From contig JAIMBI010000027.1 in the NCBI GenBank assembly GCA_023565505.1, forward strand, positions 1 to 46,604: DNA of 46,604 nt, in the 5' to 3' direction. This document shows positions 41,493-46,604 of the stretch, piece after piece. The position numbers and the translations under genes are program-made. Source of the DNA: Actinomycetes bacterium (lineage in GTDB: Bacteria > Bacillota > Sulfobacillia > Sulfobacillales > JAIMBI01). Every line of letters begins with the position of its first letter. The stretch's first letter is position 1. The notes under the pieces were generated by a model. The model searched no databases. It saw only the letters and a program-made list of their open reading frames with translations, and was not told the origin of the DNA.

Positions 41493-42393
41493 ACGCGGCC
41501 ACATACCCCGGGCGGACACGGCCGTCCGCCTCGCTCGCGCGCTGGGCGTCAGCGTGGAGGCCCTCTTCGCTCCGGCCGAGCCGGCGCGGTGGGCGGGGCC
41601 ACCGGCCGCCCGGGCCCGGTGGGCGGCCGCTCCGGCCGGCACGGTGCTCTACCCCGCCGAGGACTTGGTGGCCGACGTGAGCTGGCACGACGGCCGGGTC
41701 GTCGCCCTCCCGGAGGCGCGGCCCCCGGAACGGGTGGTGGTCGTGGCCGGGTGCGACCCCGCGCTCCACGTCATCGCCCGCTGGTTCACGGCGCTTCACC
41801 CGGGATGGTGGTGCGACGTCGTGCCCCTGGCCAGCCGGCCGGCTCTCGCCTGGTTCGCGGAGGGGCTGGTCCACGTGGCCGGAATCCACCTCTACCACCC
41901 CGACGGCTACAACCGCCGCTGGGCCGAGGGGCGCGGACGCATGAGCGTGCGGGGGGCGGTCTGGGAGGCGGGGCTGGCCGCCCGGACGCCCGGCGACCTC
42001 GCCCGCTGGGGCGAAGCCTGGGCGGCGGGGCGGTTCGCAGTGCGCGAGGAGGGCAGCGAAGCCCGGGCGCTGGCCGAGCGCCAGGCCCGCGCGGCCGGTC
42101 TCGGCCCGGTGCGCTGGGCCGGCCCGCCCGCCCGGTCGCATACCGAGGCGGCCCGCTGGGTGCGGGACGGCCACGCCGACGCGACCGTCACCACCGCGCC
42201 GGCCGCGGCCCTGTACGGTCTCGCCTTCGAACCGTGGGCCGCCGAACCCTTCGACTGGATCCTGGCGCGCGAACCCGGTCCCGGCGTCGAACGGCTGCTC
42301 GGCGTGCTCGCCCATCCCGCCGTGCGCGCCACGCTGGGCGACCTGCCGGGCTACGACGCCACCCGGGCCGGCGAGCGGCTCTGGGAAAGCTGA
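41383..42393 (+). CDS. HTH regulator with periplasmic-binding-protein-like domain
   Basis: 336 residues. The N-terminal XRE helix-turn-helix (about 5-60) reads RIRALRRQRGLSAAELARAA then GISRQALFAIERGHIPRADT. The rest (about 90-330) resembles the PBP-like domain PF12727 (VVVVAGCDPALHVIARWF, GIHLYHPDGYNRRW, FAVREEGSEARALAERQARA, ATVTTAPAAALYGLAFEPWA). Such proteins sense molybdate or a related ligand and control its transporter. Being the last gene of the operon it probably regulates the promoter at 38716-38745; that is inference. It starts 110 bases inside the ATPase frame and ends just before a strong hairpin. Confidence 0.9.
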   Translation: MTTTADRIRALRRQRGLSAAELARAAGISRQALFAIERGHIPRADTAVRLARALGVSVEALFAPAEPARWAGPPAARARWAAAPAGTVLYPAEDLVADVSWHDGRVVALPEARPPERVVVVAGCDPALHVIARWFTALHPGWWCDVVPLASRPALAWFAEGLVHVAGIHLYHPDGYNRRWAEGRGRMSVRGAVWEAGLAARTPGDLARWGEAWAAGRFAVREEGSEARALAERQARAAGLGPVRWAGPPARSHTEAARWVRDGHADATVTTAPAAALYGLAFEPWAAEPFDWILAREPGPGVERLLGVLAHPAVRATLGDLPGYDATRAGERLWES

Positions 42394-42439
42394 GGGCCGG
42401 CCTCCGGCGCCGGTTCAGGACCCGGCGGGAGGCCGGCCC
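42394..42439. terminator. Long GC hairpin ending the ABC operon
   Basis: GGGCCGGCCTCC (42394-42405) pairs perfectly with GGAGGCCGGCCC (42428-42439), with further pairing inside (GCCGG/CCGGC). It begins right after the regulator's stop codon, and its right arm lies within the convergent DUF1858-like gene, so it may serve both. Confidence 0.6.
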
Positions 42440-42639
42440 GCATCGAGGGCGTCCGCGACCTGGCGCAGGAAGCCTGCGACGTCGCGGACGGCGTTGTAGT
42501 CCGCCACCTCCCGGAGCGGGGAGGCCAGCGCCACGTAGCACCCCGGGCAGAACACGATGCCGTGGGCCGCCAGGACCTCGACCACGGCGGGGGAGCGTTC
42601 CACGAGGTCCAGCACCCGTGCGGCGCCCAGATCCGTCAT
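42415..42639 (-). CDS. DUF1858-like small redox-type protein
   Basis: 74 residues. ARVLDLVERSPAVVEVLAAH leads to GIVFCPGCYVALAS, and the order (helix, A-x-HG motif, Cys-x-x-Cys) matches DUF1858, the domain found in ScdA and hybrid-cluster-associated proteins. The rest (NAVRDVAGFLRQVADAL) is its second helix. The Cys pair could bind iron or act in thiol-disulfide chemistry. It starts inside the stop of the PaaA-like di-iron gene (4-base overlap), which suggests that the two proteins work together. Confidence 0.8.
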   Translation of the reverse strand: MTDLGAARVLDLVERSPAVVEVLAAHGIVFCPGCYVALASPLREVADYNAVRDVAGFLRQVADALDAGRPPAGS

Positions 42640-43457
42640 CCGGCCGCCTGCGCTTCCTCCGGCACCTTTTCCCAGTCCGGCGTCCACGTGGGCATCACCA
42701 GCCCGGCCTCCGCGATGGGCTTCGCCACGTCGGCGACAAACGCCTGGCGCACCTCGTCGTTGTCCCGAATCTTGAGCCGCCACTTGCGGTAGATGGCGTT
42801 GCGCCGGGTCCGGGGCCGGCCGAAGACGTTCATCACCCGCGGCCACCATTTCTCGAGGCCCGCCTGCAGTTCGTCGTGCGTCTCGGGATTTCGGCCGAGC
42901 CGCTTGAGCCACGTGTCGCCGTGGGCGATGTGCATGGTCTCCTCTTTCATGATGCCCTGCATGACCCGCCGCCAGGGTCCGTAGCTGCCCTGGAGCACGT
43001 CCTCCAGCTGGTGGCCGGCCGCCCGGTCCATGAGGACGTTGAAGAGGATGAAATCGGTCCAGGTCTCGATGGGATAGTAGAAGATGTTGACCCGCTGGTC
43101 GTCCGACGCCCGCGCCTGGCCGAGGTAGTCGTTCTCCCCCACCCGCAGGGTGAAGTCGTACTGGCGGATACGGCTCTCGACGTCAACGCCCAGGTCTTCC
43201 AACAGTTTGTAGACCACCCGTCCGTGGCGCACCTCGTCCCGGGTGATGGACGCCACCGCCAGCATCTCCGCCGGCGTGGGAGCTTTCATGATCCAGGGCA
43301 CGTAGCCGAACGCCCCCGCGATCTCCGAATCCGCCTGCATGAGCATGAGGTGGATCAGGTTCTCGCGGTACTCCTCCGTCATTTCCTCCGGGCTCTCGAC
43401 GAGCTCGCCCCGCTCGAGCCGCTCCAACAGGCGCGCTTCCTTTTCTTGCTCCGTCAT
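42636..43457 (-). CDS. Phenylacetate-CoA oxygenase (PaaA)-like di-iron protein
   Basis: 273 residues of the PaaA/PaaC ferritin-like family (PF05138). Carboxylate-bridged iron ligands are seen as ADSEIAGAFG, then ITRDEVRHGRVVYKLLEDLG (Glu-x-x-His), later MKEETMHIAHGDTWLKRLG (the second Glu-x-x-His). The chain is the length of a PaaA subunit. None of the partners of the phenylacetyl-CoA epoxidase (paaB, C, D, E) or its ligase is in the window, so its substrate may differ; BoxB-like or other acyl-CoA oxygenases are alternatives. The ATG at 43457 has GAGGAGGAG upstream. It is coupled to the DUF1858-like gene. Confidence 0.88.
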   Translation of the reverse strand: MTEQEKEARLLERLERGELVESPEEMTEEYRENLIHLMLMQADSEIAGAFGYVPWIMKAPTPAEMLAVASITRDEVRHGRVVYKLLEDLGVDVESRIRQYDFTLRVGENDYLGQARASDDQRVNIFYYPIETWTDFILFNVLMDRAAGHQLEDVLQGSYGPWRRVMQGIMKEETMHIAHGDTWLKRLGRNPETHDELQAGLEKWWPRVMNVFGRPRTRRNAIYRKWRLKIRDNDEVRQAFVADVAKPIAEAGLVMPTWTPDWEKVPEEAQAAG

Positions 43458-43578
43458 CGGCTCCTCCTCCCTCACCCGGACGCCGACCGGGCTCCGCTGC
43501 CGCGTGGTCTCGGCCCTCTCATTGTACGTGTTCCGCCCGCCGTGCGGATCGGCCGCCGCGCTCGACGGGCCCCGGCCG

Positions 43579-44142
43579 TCACGCGGACCGGAACACGGCC
43601 CGCCCCGCAAACGCCAGGGCGTCCGCCGCCCGCGGCCCGGCGCCGGGGGCCCAGGTGCCCGCCGTCCGGAGGTCGTACCAGGCCCCGGCCGTCGGCCGGC
43701 CCCCGGCGACGGCCGCCCGCACCACGACGTCGATCCGCCCGGCGGCCGCCGTATGGTAGAGGCCCGTGACCGGTCCGGGCGCCACCGCCCAGCCGGTGGC
43801 CTCCCGGGCGACGCGCCGCACGGCCGCCGCCAGGCCTTCGTCGGAGCGGGGCGGCCCGTCGGGCAGCCTCGGCCCGCCCGGGCCGGGCAGCAACCAGACT
43901 CTGCGGCCGTCGACGATGGCCACCACCACCGCGACGGCCACCGGCGCCGCCTCCGCGCCGGCCGCCGGGCCGCCGCCCCACGGGTGGGTCTCCACGGCGG
44001 TCTGGGCGAGCCACGCCAGCCGCTCGGGCCAGAACCACTCGGCCCCCGCCGCGGCCTCCTCCCGCGCCAGGGCCAGGGCCATCCGGAGGAAGCCGGGATC
44101 CACCCAGCTGAGCGGCGAGGGGTCGGCCGGGCGCCGGGGCAT
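43579..44142 (-). CDS. Nudix-like protein with degenerate Nudix box
   Basis: 187 residues. A central segment has strand VAVAVVVAIVDGRRVWLLPG followed by GPPRSDEGLAAAVRRVAREATGW split here as G-x5-E-x7-R, the first half of the Nudix box. The second half reads RVAREATGW where REUxEExGU is expected, so the first Glu and one of the metal-binding pair are Val and Ala. It is probably inactive or altered as a pyrophosphohydrolase. The N-terminal 60 residues (LSWVDPGFLRMALALAREEA) are outside the fold and unrecognised. Its start is two bases after the lipB stop, which places it in the lipoylation operon. Confidence 0.7.
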   Translation of the reverse strand: MPRRPADPSPLSWVDPGFLRMALALAREEAAAGAEWFWPERLAWLAQTAVETHPWGGGPAAGAEAAPVAVAVVVAIVDGRRVWLLPGPGGPRLPDGPPRSDEGLAAAVRRVAREATGWAVAPGPVTGLYHTAAAGRIDVVVRAAVAGGRPTAGAWYDLRTAGTWAPGAGPRAADALAFAGRAVFRSA

Positions 44143-44144
44143 CG

Positions 44145-44837
44145 TCAGGACACGCTCGCGACCTGCTCGCGGAGCCGCCCCAGGTCGACGGGTTCCCACG
44201 TGCAGCCCAGGACCGCTCCGAGATGCTTCAGCACCAGGGGACGCACGGCCTCGAGGGTCACCGGGTGCCCGAGCAAGGCGGCCAGGGACGTCACGCCCTT
44301 GCCGCGGATGCCGCACGGGATGATGCCGGCGAAGTGGCCCAGGTCCGGGTCCACGTTGAAGGCGAAACCGTGCATGGTGACTCCTTTGGAGGCTTTGACC
44401 CCGATGGCGACGATCTTGTCCGATCCCACCCACACCCCCGTGTGGGGCGGGATGCGCTCCGCCCGGATGTCGAACTCCGCCAGGAGCCGGATGAAGGCCT
44501 CCTCCAGGTCCCGCAGGTAGACCAAGAGGTCGTGGCCGTGACGGTCCAACCGGAGGATGGGATAGCCCACCTGCTGGCCCGGCCCATGGTACGTCACGTC
44601 GCCGCCGCGGTCCACCTCGTAAAGCGCGATGCCGTGGCGCTCGCGCTCCGCGTCGGACCAGAGGACGTTGGCGCGGCTGCCCATCGCCCCCCGCCCGATG
44701 GTGTACACCGGAGGGTGCTCCACCAGGAGCAGCGTGTCCGGGGCCAGACCGTCCCGCACCAGGGCATGCACCCGCCGCTGCCACTCCCAGGCTTCGCCGT
44801 ATTCCATCCGGCCCAGGTCCACGCACCACGCCTGCAT
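44145..44837 (-). CDS. lipB: Octanoyl-(acyl carrier protein):protein octanoyltransferase
   Basis: 230 residues. LipB moves octanoate from acyl carrier protein to the lipoyl domains of 2-oxoacid dehydrogenases. RGGDVTYHGPGQQVGYPIL is the signature, DKIVAIGVKASKGVTMHGFA holds the catalytic Lys, and IPCGIRGKGVTSL the catalytic Cys. The ATG at 44837 has GAGGGGG eight bases upstream; a GTG at 44846 inside the lipA stop is the alternative. It lies directly behind lipA, so the complete transfer-and-sulfur-insertion route is in one operon. Confidence 0.96.
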   Translation of the reverse strand: MQAWCVDLGRMEYGEAWEWQRRVHALVRDGLAPDTLLLVEHPPVYTIGRGAMGSRANVLWSDAERERHGIALYEVDRGGDVTYHGPGQQVGYPILRLDRHGHDLLVYLRDLEEAFIRLLAEFDIRAERIPPHTGVWVGSDKIVAIGVKASKGVTMHGFAFNVDPDLGHFAGIIPCGIRGKGVTSLAALLGHPVTLEAVRPLVLKHLGAVLGCTWEPVDLGRLREQVASVS

Positions 44838-44842
44838 CGCCC

Positions 44843-45760
44843 TCACCCCCTCGCGGCCGGCGCCGGCACCTGGCTGGCCGCGTGATACGAGCTGCGGACC
44901 AGCGGGCCCGACTCGACGTGGCGGAAGCCCAGCGCCAGGGCCAGCGCCTTGAGCTCGGCGAACTCCTCGGGCGTGTAGTAGCGCACGACCGGCAGGTGCC
45001 TGGGATCCGGGCGCATGTACTGGCCCACCGTGAGCACGTCCACGGCGTGCTCCCGGAGATCCCGGAAGACCGCCAAGAGCTCGTCGCGCTCCTCGCCCAG
45101 CCCCACCATGAGGCCCGACTTGGTGACCACGGCGGGGTCCATCTCCTTGGCCCGCCGGAGCAGCTCCAGCGAGCGCTCGTAGCGGGCCTTGGGCCGGACC
45201 CGGCGATACAGCCGCGGCACCGTCTCGGTGTTGTGGTTCAGGATGTCCGGGCGGGCCCGCATGATGGTCCCGAGCGCCTCCCAGTTACCCATCAGGTCGG
45301 GGATGAGCACCTCGACGCCGCAGTCGGGCCGGCGCTCCCGGATCGCCGCGATGGTCGCCGCGAAGATGCCCGCGCCGCCGTCCGGGAGGTCGTCCCGCGT
45401 CACGGACGTGATGACGACGTGCTTGAGCCCCATGAGCGCCACGGTCTCGGCGACCCGCCGGGGCTCGTCGTCGTCGAACCAGGTTGGCCGGCCGCTCTTG
45501 ATGGCACAGAAGCCGCAGTTCCGGGTGCACACGTCCCCCAGGATGAGGAAGGTCGCCGTCCGCTGCTCCCAGCACTCGTAGATGTTGGGACACCGCGCCT
45601 CCTCGCACACGGTGTGGAGCGCGTGGCCCCGCATGAGCCCCTTCAGTTCGAGAAAGTTCGGCCCGTTCGACAGCTTGACCTTGAGCCACGGCGGCAGGTT
45701 CTTCGCCTCCGCGGCGGCCGGCCGGCGACCGGCGGCCATCGGCAGCGGTACCGGTTCCAT
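44843..45760 (-). CDS. lipA: Lipoyl synthase
   Basis: 305 residues. A radical-SAM enzyme that inserts two sulfurs into protein-bound octanoyl groups. The auxiliary cluster cysteines are [15 protein letters not shown], and the radical-SAM cluster is [43 protein letters not shown] and the terminal RSSYHA are diagnostic. It is 42 bases downstream of the E2 gene and next to lipB, so the enzyme and its target complex are encoded together. Confidence 0.97.
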   Translation of the reverse strand: MEPVPLPMAAGRRPAAAEAKNLPPWLKVKLSNGPNFLELKGLMRGHALHTVCEEARCPNIYECWEQRTATFLILGDVCTRNCGFCAIKSGRPTWFDDDEPRRVAETVALMGLKHVVITSVTRDDLPDGGAGIFAATIAAIRERRPDCGVEVLIPDLMGNWEALGTIMRARPDILNHNTETVPRLYRRVRPKARYERSLELLRRAKEMDPAVVTKSGLMVGLGEERDELLAVFRDLREHAVDVLTVGQYMRPDPRHLPVVRYYTPEEFAELKALALALGFRHVESGPLVRSSYHAASQVPAPAARG

Positions 45761-45802
45761 GGTCCCGCCTCCCTTCCTGACGCGATCCGGGGGACCCGCC
45801 CT

Positions 45803-46604
45803 TCAGTACAGCGACGTCTCCGGCCCGATCCCCTCCAGGTGCCGTTTGACCACGTTGAGGAAACGCGCCGCGTCGGCCCCGTCGACCACCCGGTGGTCGA
45901 ACGAGATGCAGAGGTTCACCATGGACCGGATGGCGATGGCGTCGCCGACGACCACCGGCCGCTTGACGATGGACTCCATCGTCACGATGGCGACCTCGGG
46001 CGCGTTGATGACCGGATACGTGAGCACCGTGCCCACCGCCCCGGTGTTGTCCACGGTGAAGGTGCCGCCGGTGACGTCCTCGAGCTGAAGCCGGCCCGTC
46101 CGCGCCCGCTCCGCCAGATCCTGGGTGGCCTTGGCCAGGCCGACGACGTTCTTCTGGTCCGCATCCTTCACCACCGGGACGATGAGGCCCCGGTCGGTGG
46201 CCACCGCAATCCCGATGTTGATCCGCTTCTTCAGGACGATGGCGTCCCCGTTCCACTGCGCGTTGACCACGGGGACGGCCCGGAGTCCCTCCACCACCGC
46301 CCGGATCATGAACGGCAGGTAGGTGAGCGCCACGCCCTCCCGTTCCCGGAACGCCGTCTTGTGCCGCTCGCGGAGCGCCACCAGCCCACTCACGTCGGCC
46401 TCCACCATGAGCCAGGCGTGGGGCACGGTCTGCTTCGAGCGGACCATCCGCTCGGCGATGACGCGGCGGATCTGGGTGAGCGGCACGACCTCGTCGCCCG
46501 GCTCCACCACCGCGGGGACAGGCGCCGGAGTCGGGGCCGCGGCGGCCGCCGCCGGCGCGGGGGCCGCCGGGGCGGCGGGAGCGGCCGGGGCCGGGGCGGG
46601 AGCC
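45803..46604 (-). CDS. 2-oxoacid dehydrogenase E2 acyltransferase, N-terminus off the window
   Basis: The C-terminal catalytic domain of a dihydrolipoamide acyltransferase. PLTQIRRVIAERMVRSKQTV starts it, INIGIAVATDRGLIVPVVKD is in the middle, and CISFDHRVVDGADAARFL is the active site (His-x3-Asp-Gly). The frame continues upstream to the edge as an Ala/Pro linker of about 30 residues, so the peripheral-subunit-binding and lipoyl domains must lie beyond 46604. A GTG at 46510 is internal, not the start. The type (pyruvate or branched-chain) cannot be decided without the E1 genes. The lipoyl domain would be the substrate of the lipA and lipB products downstream. Confidence 0.95.
   Translation of the reverse strand, partial: APAPAPAAPAAPAAPAPAAAAAAPTPAPVPAVVEPGDEVVPLTQIRRVIAERMVRSKQTVPHAWLMVEADVSGLVALRERHKTAFREREGVALTYLPFMIRAVVEGLRAVPVVNAQWNGDAIVLKKRINIGIAVATDRGLIVPVVKDADQKNVVGLAKATQDLAERARTGRLQLEDVTGGTFTVDNTGAVGTVLTYPVINAPEVAIVTMESIVKRPVVVGDAIAIRSMVNLCISFDHRVVDGADAARFLNVVKRHLEGIGPETSLY

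Noticed and set aside
1..46604. CRISPR array, tRNA or rRNA genes
   Set aside because: No regularly spaced repeats and no cloverleaf or rRNA-like sequence were noticed on reading; a tRNAscan or Infernal run would be decisive.

Overview
The window is very GC-rich with compact, often overlapping genes. It carries a sporulation-type gene (ylbJ, broken) beside a PrxQ, a single-enzyme lipoylation pair (lipB-lipA), a pyruvoyl arginine decarboxylase-spermidine synthase-agmatinase-argS operon and PBP1A. This combination suggests a deep-branching, high-GC, probably spore-lineage Firmicute (Thermaerobacter / Symbiobacterium-like). The placement is inference from gene content and style only; no rRNA gene is present.

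Left end (1-7.0 kb): a decayed, mobile-element-rich island. It holds remnants of a general stress protein, an alpha/beta hydrolase, an IS21 IstA transposase and the spore membrane protein YlbJ. An intact large serine recombinase with a 58-residue upstream ORF and an intact Uma2-type endonuclease-fold protein sit among them. Most of the remaining DNA there has no recognisable gene.

Middle-left (7.3-18.2 kb): a secreted Gln-Asp-repeat protein and a small lipoprotein, then an organic-acid-like group (MFS anion symporter, HIT protein, type II haloacid dehalogenase, LarA-type racemase, a multiply frameshifted SDR pseudogene, aldo/keto reductase). A GH15 glucoamylase and a membrane-anchored hypothetical protein follow.

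Middle (18.3-29.9 kb): ATP sulfurylase; a minus-strand run PrxQ - Nth - pseudo-receiver - patatin that is tightly overlapped; Mug glycosylase; a J-domain/zinc-finger membrane protein; a polytopic membrane protein; an orphan histidine kinase. Then comes a CN-hydrolase pair, the second member of which is a fusion lacking key catalytic residues in both halves. A GT-C mannosyltransferase-like protein and an HNH endonuclease end this block.

Right (29.9-46.6 kb): an MFS transporter and an EthD protein transcribed from almost completely superimposed divergent promoters; a DUF1801 protein; the polyamine/argS operon (arginine to agmatine to putrescine to spermidine) behind a near-consensus promoter; PBP1A; and a molybdate/tungstate ABC operon that ends in its own HTH-ligand-binding regulator. 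The far right is a minus-strand group running E2 acyltransferase - lipA - lipB - degenerate Nudix - PaaA-like di-iron protein - DUF1858-like protein, which couples lipoylation to its target complex.

No tRNA, rRNA, CRISPR array or complete insertion sequence was seen. No clearly new defence or signalling system is evident. The most unusual loci are the doubly degenerate CN-hydrolase/amidohydrolase fusion beside an intact paralogue, the PaaA-like/DUF1858 overlapping pair, and the superimposed divergent promoters.
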